A stretch of DNA of 64,000 nt from Fasciolopsis buskii (Eukaryota; Platyhelminthes; Trematoda; Plagiorchiida; Fasciolidae). The position numbers and the translations under genes are program-made. Positions 38,101 through 46,330 of the stretch are shown here, piece after piece; position 1 is the stretch's first letter; every line of letters begins with the position of its first letter. The stretch lies in contig LUCM01001574.1 in the NCBI GenBank assembly GCA_008360955.1, positions 16,040-80,039 on the forward strand, given 5' to 3'. The notes under the pieces were generated by a model that searched no databases, was not told the DNA's origin, and worked only from the letters and a program-made list of their open reading frames with translations.

Positions 38101-39270
38101 AACCTACCTTTTCGTGCTCTTTCTGCACGTGTTGGGCAAGGTTGAAAGAAGTGACATGGCAGTCAGGATAAGACTTGGGGTAGTGGTATGAGGAAGTTAG
38201 CTTCAGTTTTGACCTTAGGTGGTGATTCCCGCCTTCGTGATTGGGACCTAAGAGGTGAGGATTACTGTCGGTTGAAGAAGCCCAGAGATATGGCTCAGAA
38301 CGGAGGTCAGTGGCACGAATGGTGATTGGTCTGTCTGTAGAACTCGTCCCCCTTAAAAACACTGAAAACCTCCAGAAAATCACAGAACGGATACGATAAA
38401 AACAAAATGAGCAGTTGGTTTTTTCGTTTTATTGCTATTAGTTTTTCCCCCAGCCTGTCCCCTCTTCTGCAGTTCAGTTTTCACGCTGTTGTGTTTGCAC
38501 CATCCCCGTGTGTAATATGTACTGTGGACTATCATTTTGTTCGAAAGTGGCGTTTTTCGTAAACGATAGGTAATTTCTCGGTCGCCCTCTTATTAGCTAA
38601 TCAGACAACAGACTATAATCTGTTGTCAACCCTATAGCAATAACTCCCTGCCATCGATTATATCCGATTTCAAGTTTTACAATCTAAATAAGGAAGCCAT
38701 CCGTGCCTGCCCTCATTTTCCCATATGTTCCTGTTTGAAGCCTGTAGCGACTATTCGTTTCTAGTTCCTGTGAATCTCAACTTCATCATAATCTCCGGGA
38801 TAACGTCAGATCACATTGGTATCGGAAACCATCAGTTTCGGTTGGCAAATTGTGAAATGGATTTGGAAATCAGGTAGATTTTCCTTGAGGATTTGCCATT
38901 TCAGCTGATTTTACTCGCACTCTCATTTCATTTGACAGCTGACCTCGGCGATGGCTACTGACCATCGCGTCCACTTGTTTGGGCGTTCGTTGGCTCCTGA
39001 GTGATATGTGAAATTGAGAGTGGCTTGTTTCATCAGTCAGTTAACACTGAAGTAAGCCAAATCTCTGGCCAATCATCACTGTTGCTCTTGTCGTTTCAAC
39101 ATCGTTTTCGATCGACTCTCTTCACAACACATCCTCCGTACATCGCTTATGTTTGTTTTTTTTTCACTTGTTCGTCACAGGTTCTCGGATTGTTGCTTGC
39201 CTTGTTGCTGTGTTGCGTCGTTCGCAAACGGGACATGGTCGAATACACCGAAGTTCACGTGGAGGTCTAA
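1860..39270 (+). CDS. Tetraspanin gene, five exons visible, 5' exon(s) missing
   Basis: Tetraspanins are four-pass membrane proteins that organise membrane microdomains; in flukes many sit in the tegument surface. Joining exons 1860-2135, 2186-2290, 11268-11381, 12427-12510 and 39181-39270 gives 222 residues in one open frame ending in TAA. Visible in order: the second half of TM1, the small extracellular loop, TM2 with GCCGA, TM3, a large loop with CCG and six cysteines in all (CC, CC, C, GC), TM4 split by the last intron, and a C-terminal tail with YTEV. The family is usually about 220-250 residues, so only roughly 20-30 N-terminal residues are absent. I could not find that first exon in bases 1-1859, so it is probably upstream of the window. 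The joins reproduce the family layout exactly, so the gene call is strong. The subfamily (CD63-like or other) cannot be decided here, and transcription is inferred, not seen. Confidence 0.9.
2186..2290 (+). CDS. Tetraspanin exon: proximal large extracellular loop
   Basis: The exon has 105 nt, 35 codons, and is phase 0 at both ends, with acceptor ACCAG and donor GTAAGT. It encodes a polar, helix-prone segment (TESRIIKALNTVITSFGDE) ending in YRDLIQSL. That is the usual position of the helix leading directly into the CCG motif, and the next exon supplies the motif. No N-glycosylation sequon is visible. Confidence 0.88.
3545..3796 (+). mobile_element. SINE family A copy (diverged)
   Basis: The stretch aligns by eye with 29148-29345. 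It shares the box-B-like GTCGAATCC, then CGATCACTTTGGTG followed by GACGG, a CTTGTTA/CTCGTTA-CCACA block, TGGTTCT followed by CCACTC, and a GTGGAA...CTTCCA end. The box A half cannot be seen clearly, so this copy is 5'-worn or truncated. A SINE is transcribed by Pol III and mobilised in trans by a LINE. The family assignment rests only on the copies in this window. Confidence 0.55.
4746..4934 (-). CDS. Possible internal exon of an antisense gene, unrecognised
   Basis: On the minus strand a 63-codon open stretch lies between an AG (ACATAG) and a good donor (AAAGG|GTGAGC), phase 0 at both ends. The peptide is hydrophilic and protein-like (for example RPQTVTRWPTYGRPKVRIES, then acidic EENDVDD). 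I do not recognise it. The acceptor has a poor pyrimidine tract. A second minus-strand open stretch at 4079-4250 could be a downstream exon, but its phase does not match directly. It could be a nested antisense gene, an old retroelement fragment or chance. Confidence 0.2.
6480..6650 (-). mobile_element. SINE family A copy, inverted
   Basis: Read on the minus strand this resembles the copies at 3545 and 29117. It has CACTTGGTG followed by a diverged GACG block, CCTCGTTACATCTGATCC, then TATGTGGTTCTGTGTTACTC. It lies in the same tetraspanin intron as the 3545 copy but in opposite orientation. The ends are worn, so the coordinates are approximate. Confidence 0.5.
10129..10146 (+). repeat. Motif ACGTTTCGnCTnCCGTGG, copy 1
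   Basis: Sixteen of 18 bases match the motif at 57776-57793, with looser similarity continuing 3' (GTTTTACAATCTTTGT here, ATTTTCAAATTTCGT there). Its complement contains CGAAACGT, a core-like string seen near the ends of Penelope-like retroelements. It probably marks a worn repeat end; the family is an inference. Confidence 0.35.
11268..11381 (+). CDS. Tetraspanin exon: CCG motif and variable loop
   Basis: The exon has 114 nt, 38 codons, phase 0 at both ends, with acceptor TTGTAG and donor GTAAGC. It starts MNCCGIHGADDY, the invariant CCG motif of the large extracellular loop, which continues the preceding YRDLIQSL perfectly. SSCC and HC follow and supply three more loop cysteines. With GC in the next exon this makes six, enough for three disulfides. 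The PGPNVPSSCCIPGHAHCP segment is the variable, partner-binding part of the loop in this family. Confidence 0.92.
11382..12426 (+). other. 1.0-kb tetraspanin intron
   Basis: This intron runs from donor GTAAGC to acceptor AAACAG. I see no repeat element or RNA gene in it. Confidence 0.8.
12427..12510 (+). CDS. Tetraspanin exon: last loop cysteine and start of TM4
   Basis: This is an 84-nt exon (28 codons, phase 0 at both ends) between acceptor AAACAG and donor GTGAGT. It encodes GCKEVSAGLVREKFFTALAL and then IMSVPLIK. GC is the conserved final loop cysteine, and LVREKFF leads into TM4. The 26.7-kb intron that follows interrupts TM4 itself. Confidence 0.9.
14946..15115 (+). mobile_element. SINE family B copy (tRNA-derived head)
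   Basis: Box A (TGGTCAAGCGG, 14954-14964) and box B (GGTTCAAGCC, 14998-15007) are spaced as in a tRNA gene, but no intact cloverleaf is seen. A body follows containing CCCACCGCTGGTCAGC, CTTGGCAGCCCTCTGCTGTCC and CCCCTTCCTGAAAA, and the copy ends in an A-rich stretch. The body is matched at 59700-59805. This architecture is typical of a Pol III-transcribed SINE. Confidence 0.6.
16476..16740 (-). mobile_element. RTE-like retroelement, 3'-end fragment
   Basis: On the minus strand the fragment begins near the last codons (complement of ACTATTCACGGTTCGTTGTC). It runs through a 3' UTR resembling those at 32087-32310 and 19301-19515 (TCTGATTCGA-like block, TAGGTCTACTC block, CAGTGAGGC block) and ends in a run of TGA/ATG trinucleotides (complement of the CAT repeats at 16472-16489). 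RTE elements characteristically end in AT-rich trimer repeats. No coding region is left. Confidence 0.6.
18690..19515 (+). mobile_element. RTE-like retroelement, 5'-truncated copy with 3' end
   Basis: The copy contains the C-terminal ORF region (18711-19301), a 3' UTR and a terminal ATGATGATGATG run at 19500-19513. The TCTGATTCGA-like and CAGCGGTCAGTGAGGCTTGCC blocks in the UTR recur in the other copies. No target-site duplication was recognised. It lies in sense orientation within the tetraspanin intron. Confidence 0.75.
18711..19301 (+). pseudogene. RTE-like reverse transcriptase C-terminal region, truncated
   Basis: This open stretch of about 197 codons has no start of its own. It matches the region after the reverse transcriptase palm in fluke RTE-like elements: SKARAAYAGLKHLWRR, then VLLYRCETWSMRVGDVGRLE, NRCLRSMARIGWSDR, LRWLGHVLRMTNTRLPYRAL, ending HEQW and TGA. 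It lacks the catalytic palm and the AP endonuclease domain, so it cannot be active alone. It is the only one of the copies here without an internal lesion in this region. The family call rests on recognition of these motifs, without a search. Confidence 0.75.
22555..23365 (-). mobile_element. RTE-like retroelement, 5'-truncated inverted copy
   Basis: Read on the minus strand, TYLGSCVSNDGSS-like sequence (near 23330-23360) leads to MARAAYDGLKHLWHRSEISM and LLYGCETWSMRAGDVPRLEV and then broken continuation to the 3' UTR and CAT/ATG repeats at 22556-22576. Frameshifts and stops interrupt it, for example after KLSKPR near 22985. The segment from about 22748 to 23210 is almost identical to 32328-32795. 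Confidence 0.75.
28265..28500 (+). mobile_element. SINE family C, tRNA-like head
   Basis: Positions 28265-28334 (70 nt) look like a worn tRNA. There is an acceptor pairing of GCCCGG with TTCGGGC, box A TAGCGTAATGG (28271-28281), an anticodon-type loop CTCAAAA closed by CGA/TCG, and box B GGTTCGCGTCC (28314-28324) with a near-complete T stem. No intact D stem or full anticodon stem is present, so I call it a SINE head, not a tRNA gene. The body probably continues to about 28500, but its end is not defined because no second copy is seen. Confidence 0.5.
29117..29345 (+). mobile_element. SINE family A, best copy
   Basis: Box A (TGGTCAAGTGG, 29123-29133) and box B (GCTTCGAATCC, 29162-29172) are followed by a body with CGATCACTTTGGTGGTGGACGG, GTCACCCGGCTCGTTACC and CATGGTCATGGTGTACGG. 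The body matches 3545-3796 and the inverted copy at 6480-6650. This is the most complete of the three. The tRNA-derived head is degraded; the parent tRNA cannot be named with confidence. Confidence 0.65.
32087..32802 (-). mobile_element. RTE-like retroelement, short inverted copy
   Basis: On the minus strand it has MKGRVYCAAVCSVLLYGCET and then WSMRAGDVPRLEVFDHRYLR, ending with broken frames and a UTR that reaches CAT/ATG trinucleotides near 32090-32102. It begins abruptly near 32802. From 32328 to 32795 it is nearly identical to 22748-23210. Its 3' UTR (32087-32320) is clearly more diverged from that copy. Confidence 0.75.
36785..38325 (+). mobile_element. RTE-like reverse transcriptase remnant with palm motifs
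   Basis: This is the only copy retaining reverse transcriptase core pieces. EIRVLGRHEAPGPDGF (near 36855) is the start of the palm. VMEDALQNTLSGLLDGGVEL, then FDLEHVDDVALLS (near 37520-37553), is the catalytic VDD region, with His where Tyr/Ala/Phe is usual. It continues as FKHLGCLTLSGG and ends near 38325 (WLGHVMRV ... GGQWHEW). Frame changes occur between 36900 and 37400, with stops near 37818 and 38144. The middle of the palm is scrambled, and from motif to stop it is shorter than an intact element would be, so it is dead. The minus-strand open frame at 37652-38383 is a shadow. Confidence 0.75.
39181..39270 (+). CDS. Tetraspanin last exon: end of TM4 and cytoplasmic tail
   Basis: The acceptor is GTCACAG preceded by a run of T. 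Thirty codons including TAA encode VLGLLLALLLCCVVRKRDMV and then EYTEVHVEV. The first half completes TM4. CC at the membrane edge is a usual palmitoylation site in this family, RKR marks the cytoplasmic side, and YTEV fits the YxxPhi endosomal sorting pattern. The intron is phase 0. Confidence 0.9.
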   Translation, partial: VLGLLLALLLCCVVRKRDMVEYTEVHVEV

Positions 39271-42200
39271 TCTGGAGGAGAGACGGTTGTGTGAGGCATC
39301 CGCGGATGGGACCGATTTTTACTGCCTTCAGTTTGATTGGGGAAGGCACACGTTCCATACTGCGTTGATTAACTCCAGTTTTCCAAACAGCTAGTCACTC
39401 ACTCACTCATCGACCAAAACTAGCTTTCTTTGCGCATCATGCCAAACATGGATACATAAACGAACACGCACATACATACTGTAAATCGCCTGCAGGGAAC
39501 ACCTATCCACTTCGGTTCTATCTACCATGCTCCAGTTTTTGTTCCATTCAACTCTCTGTTTCATGTTGTCTTATTAGTTTCTGGATTTTTTCTTATTTTC
39601 CAGTTGAATCTTTGCGCCTCTCATTTACTCTTCGCCAACCTCCCGATTACCACAAATTTCGTTCCTTATATGTTTCTCATTAAGTTCCATTTATTCGGTC
39701 AATATTTTTCACTGCATTCGTTTACCTCGCTAACCAACCCCCCAGCCCATCCTCTGGTCCCAGAACCCACCAACACCGTACAGTCTGTAATTCGCGCCTC
39801 AACAAATATCTTACGTCCTCGTAAGTAACTACTTCAGAATTGACTGCAGTCAGCATAATATTACGCACACGCACATGTAAACTATTACGTCATTATCATC
39901 ACTGTTCAAAATTAGTCGATTTGTGCGTGCGTGCGTGCATGTGCGTTGTGCTCATCAGTTCAGCTGTACACGATGACCTTTTTTGTGGTCCTGTCACTCC
40001 ATTTTCCTCAGGTTTCATAATTAGAAACGATTGTCCTCGTTGGTACCAACTAGTCTTCTATATGTGCTACCTTCTTTCTCGGTGTATTTTCTCTCTCTCT
40101 CTCAAGCACACACATAGTTTCCCCTTAGTTATTCTGTTTTGATTTCTAGTCAACAATCAAAACTGTTCTGCTTCAATCGTATTTCTTTTCTTGTTCCAAC
40201 AGTACCATCATTTAGAGAATTTCTAGTGACCAAAAAAGTATGCGAATGCCTTTCATGACTACAATGTAGTTTTCCTTTCTGTTTCCAAAAATTCTTACAT
40301 CGATCACCTCCACCCTTTCCCACGATTTAATTTTAAGTTCTGACTACGACGTCCTTGGTTTGAGTTCGGTACCTGTCCATCCGTTGACTCGTTTTACCAT
40401 TCGCTTCTGATCTTGAGTATTTCGTGAACAACCTTTGTGAAGTCATTCTTCTGATAACAGCTGTACAGTAGACCGATCTCTCCTAACTGCTTCTTTTGTT
40501 CAACAGCTTCCTTCTCTGTTTTCCTTTCGTTGAGATTCATTCTCTCTTTACTTAATCTTGCCTCATTTGTTGTTTTAGGTTTTTTATTATTCTACTACTA
40601 CTACTACTAAACTCCACAGTTTCCCTGTATTTTTGTTACGATTCGGTGCCCAATTTTTTTTTAGATCGGGCCGCACAATCATCTATCCGACCTGCTCACT
40701 CTGCTACCGTTTGCACAACATCTCGCCCTCGTCCAAGTTCCTTCTTTGTAGGTAGGTAGACTGAATCAATGGAAACGAGTAAAGCAACAATTAGCAACAG
40801 TTATTGTTCAAGCCGCCCGAACTGTCCTCCTTTAACCTATGAACATTTTTTTATTGGCTTCTGTACTTGACGTTCTGAAACCAGTTGTCTGTTCTCTGTT
40901 TTTAACCTCCGATCATTGTCATTTCTTTTTTACCCTGATATTATGTTTTCACTGCTTTCTTTCTCAGTGATTACCTTTCTGAATGTTCATTTTCTTCTGC
41001 CAAAAACCTCACAAGTACAAATAAATTAGCTCCAGTGTGTACATGTATTATACACCTACAAAACGAAACGAGTTCACTATTTTGTCCTCCTCCCCTGGCA
41101 CGTATTCACTACCACTTCCAACCCATTTCCCTAACCCCCACTTCATTCCTTTCAGTCAATGATCGATTCAGTACAAAGATTTTTGTATTGACTAAACTCA
41201 CTCCCACGTGCTGCTTTTCTTCCACACGGTGCTCGATTAAAGCAGTATAGAGTTAATTTTACCAGTCGCATGCTTATCGTGGCGTGGTAGTTTCATTTGT
41301 TACCCGGGGTAACGAGAAAATATGGAAAATTTTTCTCCCCTGAGCAAACCGTAAGGGAAGTGAACACACGCATGGTCTCATTCTGTTCTCTCGTATTTGT
41401 GCTCGTGAATGTGATTGCAAGAACGGGCAGAATAGTCGGTTAATTATCAGGTAGAATGAGAAGGTGGGCCGTGCATTTCCTCTCGTATCAGCGTGGATTG
41501 AGTATACAGCACAGGTCAGTCAAATGTATTTGCATCCCTTCAGCCAGAGATCATCGTTACCTATTAAAAATCGTCACGGGTCTCACTGTTTTGGTGACGT
41601 TATCAGATTGTTTGTTCACGAAAACATGATTCCATTGCTGGTTTGGCAATCGGTGAGACAGTTTGGGGTTTTTCAGTTCTAGATGCGTGTCTTCTCGTTT
41701 GCAGATTAACCTTTTAGTTGATAGTTTTTCCTCTCAAATATTGCGCATTTATCGTTTTTTTTGGTTTCACCTTCTGTGGCCATTAATCTGTATTAAAATC
41801 TGGTTTATCTCTAACTGTGGCCCCCTTCTGCCGGTCGTCTCGATTCTAGTTCAATCCCACTTTGCTTATAATCAAACGAAAACGATCAAATGGCCTCCGG
41901 CCGTTCAGCAGGATTATTTTCTTTTTTGCAAAAAAACCAAATTTCTCATGTTGGTTCACATAAGATAGCGTTCTTTAAACGATTGCCCTCCATCTAACAG
42001 GCTTGATGTCTATCCCTTAGTCTTCATATCGAATGCCACCCACGCTCCCTTCTGAACGTGTCACAGAATCCGATCCTTTCCAGTTAGTCCGCAGACTGCT
42101 GTACCTGGCTGATTCCGTGATTGGCCTATACTTCCAGTCGGTCCAATTCCAAATCCATGTGATGTCACGCTGATGGCAGAGGAGTTTGGCCGTCAGCCCT

Positions 42201-43790
42201 CTACTCTTGAGTGTAATCGTGCTTCACTTCTGTATGACTGATCGCACCGAAGCAAAGCGGCCTTGCATTGTAGCGCACATCCCAACATCTCACACCACAT
42301 TGGATCTCTATGACTGTACTAGCGCAATCAGATATGCGTTAATCCGAATAATTGATTTCAGGAACTCTCAAGACAGCGTATGTGCTAAGTAATGCGTACC
42401 GGTAGAATGGAAACGCATCCTCCTCGTCTAAGTTGTGTTATTTACTCGGTTTGGGCTCTGTCATATCATGTTCACGATTGTTTTTTCGCTCTTATTTAAG
42501 TGCTGAAAGGCTGTGTGTATCAGCATAGTCTAAGACCTTGTTTTGTAATGACAGTTCAGGATTCAACGGAATACTTTCCTTCCGTCGACATTCGTAATCC
42601 AATCGATAATTTTTAGTCCAGAGGCGACATATAGTCGGAGTGGAAATCCAATCTTGTCTTCGATCCACCATTGTTTAAGACGATCAGAAACTTGTTCGAT
42701 TGACCGGGGTCTTATTCACCGCCAACTGTCCTCACAGAACTGAGTTTATAGGTGGAGTCAGAGACAGCTGGACGACTATTCGACTGGACTGAAAATTATT
42801 CTACTTCTGAGGCGTTCAGTAAGAGATTGAATGTGTCCCGTAAAAGTCGGTTGATTGTAGATCGCACTAATGCCTCCGGTCGAATCCTCTCTTTGTGTTC
42901 CTTCATCTAATATCCAAGTCTCACCACATTTAACTCTCCCAGTTGGTCCTATTCGTTTTCATTGCCCTTTAGAACTGACCCCATTCATTGCACGGGCGCT
43001 GACACTTACAGGACGAGTTGTATGTTCAACTGCTATGCAGGAGACCCTAGTCATCGATGCACATTCCACCCAGCAGGTTGATTTCCAAGATTCCGGTTTT
43101 ATCATGCAATTGACTTCTTTTTGTAATCCTTTCCCCAAGTTTCACTATCACGGGTCATTGAGTTGCAGATTTCGGAAAGGGTAACGTTGGTGTGGATCTC
43201 AGTTAATGATTTGAGGCTGCACTGCCTAAACTGGATCCCAGTTGATAGTAAATTGTGACATTGAGATAGGAGATATAAAGTAAGTTGGACCCATTTCAGT
43301 TGGCGAAATTTGTTTACCATCTGCGTTCGTGCTCCCTACAGATAAAACCAAACATCTCCAACAAAAGGTTACTTGATCTCTTACGTAAAGCAAACCGCAC
43401 CGATATCGTAATTTTAAAAGATACTAATACTAGGGTAGGTCTAATATTCTGAGATGATATTTGCTTGAGAAGTAAACTTTGCGTCTGCTTCGCTGAGCGT
43501 TCAAAATGTAAAACGGAATTGCGGGTTAACCTAGATAACTTGGCTGATCAACGTTTAAAAATTGCTGGCTGAAAAGCTAGAATTTCATCTAGCAAAATCA
43601 ATTGGCATCCGTCACGTGTCCTGGCTGCTATGAATTTCACTAGCCTAGTGAAATTTCGACATCTCATGGTACGGTGTCACCACAAAATCTTGCTGATTCT
43701 TTGCGTTTTCTTGGCTCAAGTAAGTTCATTTCAGCTCGTCGTAACCAGAGGTGAACTCCCTGCAGATCTACTTAAGGATCGCCAAATCTA
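39271..43790 (+). other. Downstream region, pyrimidine-rich, no gene seen
   Basis: The first part is probably tetraspanin 3' UTR. The first AATAAA I find after the stop is at 41020-41025, giving a possible UTR of about 1.75 kb, unless the UTR is spliced or uses a variant signal. The plus strand from about 39300 to 41300 is strongly C/T-rich, with runs such as CTCTCTCTCTCT at 40090-40103, CTACTACTACTA at 40593-40607 and a GTGCGTGCGTGC run at 39925-39940. I see no exon with defensible coding features. Confidence 0.5.
41020..41025 (+). promoter_or_regulatory. Possible polyadenylation signal for the tetraspanin gene
   Basis: AATAAA lies 1.75 kb after the TAA and is the first such hexamer I see downstream. 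The hexamer is common by chance, so this is only a candidate. Confidence 0.2.
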
Positions 43791-43796
43791 GAGGTC

Positions 43797-44032
43797 TCAA
43801 CAAGCATCAGAAAATTCTCGGAAGCTGCTGCTTCCCGAGTCACCAGCAGGACTGACGCGAATGCGAGTGAAATTATCTGTTACGTTGACGGTTTGTCTGT
43901 TCACTGTTACTGACGACGTTGTACGCTGGGCGAACATTCCAAAGTAGTATATCTGGCCTCCAGCATCCGCCTCTCCCAAAACCGTTATGCTACACGTGCC
44001 CTGGTCTGCTTCGACAAAGCCACTTACTGATA
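43797..44032 (-). CDS. Possible terminal exon on minus strand, unrecognised
   Basis: On the minus strand a good acceptor (CATTTCCTTACAATCCTTAG) precedes an open stretch ending in TGA. The peptide includes GTCSITVLGEADAGGQIYYF, NVTDNFTRIRVSPAGDSGSS and ends FREFSDAC. It has two N-glycosylation-type sequons (NVT, NFT). I do not recognise it. A donor-like GTAAGT lies just inside the exon start, which weakens the call, and no AATAAA was noticed nearby. Confidence 0.2.
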
Positions 44033-44179
44033 CTAAGGATTGTAAGGAAATGCAAACCCCACAACAACACAAAGGGCAAAACATCAGTTGTTTGAAAAAT
44101 GGATAGACCGCACTTGTTAGAGAATTTTAAGCTTCGTTCGTGAAGTGGAATGTTCACCACAGTTTTCGCAACCTTCAAA

Positions 44180-45650
44180 CCTGCACCAAAGTGCTCTGGT
44201 TTTAATTTCTACCTAAGGATACCGTCTATCCAACGACAAAAAGAGGGAGAGCAATAGTGAAAGGTTAGTAGCAAGCTAATAAGTTGAAGAGCTATAAAGA
44301 AAGTAGGATGATGTCGAATTCATGAACGCCACCGACCACCGTAAACGAAAAACATGTCCCTACCGCATAAGCCTATTCACACTGAGTGTTTGTTCCAACG
44401 ATTGAACCCTAAGACCTAATGTCTTAAGCTTACCTCTGAGTTGGTCATAAAATCCACCGGTCAGATTCTCCCAATAATACAGGATTAACGATGTTCAAAC
44501 ACCAAAATTCTTCGCATATCTGCTCTCAACGGCCATATTTCCAAGGCGAATAAAGTGCCCATCTTACTGTCACCCGACCCTTGAACGACCACCAGATAAG
44601 ATGAGACTGCTCGAGTAGCTAAAACTATTCACCCTACCCAACTCTTCTCATACAAAACCAAGATTCCGGTTTGAGATAATCTGGACCTAAAACAGCATTT
44701 TAAACACCAAAGGTGCCAAGTGTACCACAAACATACCTACATTGTTGTTCTGGAGATCGAGAAAAACCTGTAACTTAATTGGATCTTCATTCAGTAGCAT
44801 AACATCGTCCTCATATTCTAAGTCAAATTACTATCTGCGCAAATGTCAGTAGCACTTTCCACGGAGGTCTGATCATTGGTTTTGGCGTTTAGATGTCAAA
44901 CGTTTCATCTACAAACGAGGTGACGTCGTCAGTGCATGAGGGCAGTTGTTGGGGCTATCCCTTCTTTATAGGGTTGCTGAATGCGATCAGAACCCCGTGA
45001 AAACCAACAATCCGAGCTACGATTATCACAAATTTCCGAATCTGAGATCAATCCTATTATTCTCACATGAGGATAGGGGGGGTTCATTATCATCTGACTG
45101 GCAAAGTCACAAAGAAAAGATGAAATAAGAAACCTTGACAAACACCACCTGTCATGATGAACTCGGATGAGAGATCGTAGTAATCAGGAACTAGGCTCCG
45201 GCTATTCGTGTAGAGACTGGGTGAGTATTATGAACTTCTCTGACAGCCTTCAGTTGTAGGCAGCGCACAAAACCGCATAACCAAGTGAGCTAGAGCTTAT
45301 ACGTCTACGAGAGGTGTTTGGTTTTTTTTGGATTAATCACAGCGGAGATTTGGCCGATGAAACCAATATCGGGTCGGAAACGGTCTTGATTCCCTAGTTC
45401 TCGATCATTGACAGAATCAGGTAATGGTAAGGGCTAATGCACACGAGTAGTTTGAATACCAACATTATGCGATTTATCCATCCTGGCTCTTAGCTTTTCC
45501 CATAAATCCTCGCGGTCACCGATTAACACCAGCTCTCGGGAATCTGTTCTCTTATCTGGATTTATCCCAGCGGATTGGTTGACATCCATATATGAACACT
45601 TCATCGTCTTCCTTGGGGAAAGACAGCGGCCTTAACCCAGTCGTGAAAGT
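44180..45650. other. No gene seen
   Basis: Open frames are short and equally distributed between strands. No known repeat was recognised. Confidence 0.5.
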
Positions 45651-45654
45651 ATGA

Positions 45655-46305
45655 ACAACGTGAACAGGAATAAGAAAGCTCCACAACTTTTCGAAAAATT
45701 TCCTTCTAATAATGCGCATTTTATAACCGTTTCGCAGGACAATACAAGCCATGCATTCACTAACAAAACTAACAAGCAGACAGATAAAGACACTCAATCT
45801 TCTCTACCATTAGGCTGGATCATTATATTCCCTACTTTATTCTGTGAATAATTCATACTCCAAATCCGCTGACACTTGGAAGGTTTCAATATTATTCAAC
45901 TCCATCTGGACAATGACACACGAAATATCAATAATATTCTGCGTCAAGATTAGAGAACAACACTTCTGTCGCAAAACTCAGAACTTAGTAGTCACTTGCG
46001 AATTTGATTGATTTCCCCCACTAGAGACATCCTCTTGGCATAGCTCAGTAGTTTAACACAATGTAGATGGTGACGTTGTTTTATGCAAAATGCTGGAAAA
46101 GCTAAAACACAGCATTTTAAATTGACCAAGATTTTTTAATCAGTCCATTATCTTGTGTATTGTAGTACCAATTGATTCCATTGTTTCTCATTCACTGATT
46201 CACTGTCACGATAAGAACACAGGCGACTGACATAGCGCGCATAAATGATCATAATGCAAGGTGATCTTTAGCATCAATCGGGATCCTTCCTATTCCACAT
46301 CAGCC
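45655..46305. repeat. Duplicated segment, copy 1, ending at the gap
   Basis: From 45768 to 46305 this matches 50381-50918 at a constant offset of 4613 bases from at least 45781 on. I see one substitution (AATTG against AAATG near 46173). Left of about 45768 the similarity continues to about 45655 but with many small indels. It stops exactly where the Ns begin. It encodes nothing recognisable. Confidence 0.9.
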
Positions 46306-46330
46306 NNNNNNNNNNNNNNNNNNNNNNNNN
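46306..46330. other. Assembly gap (25 N)
   Basis: A run of 25 N. The true gap size is unknown. The duplicate copy abutting the gap makes order and orientation here doubtful. Confidence 1.

Larger units (their letters stand above)
12511..39180 (+). other. 26.7-kb tetraspanin intron, retroelement nest
   Basis: The intron runs from donor GTGAGT to acceptor GTCACAG with a T-rich tract. It holds five RTE-like fragments (16476-16740, 18690-19515, 22555-23365, 32087-32802, 36785-38325) and SINE copies at 14946, 28265 and 29117. Between these I see only short open frames on both strands without defensible coding features, plus short GT-rich runs near 12928-12955 and a GA run near 26580. An unseen exon inside it is unlikely, because the flanking exons already form a complete TM4. 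Confidence 0.8.

Noticed and set aside
37652..38383. A 243-codon minus-strand open frame
   Set aside because: It is the shadow of the plus-strand RTE remnant, whose C-terminal motifs (WLGHVMRV, LRDWDLRG) are clearly on the plus strand.
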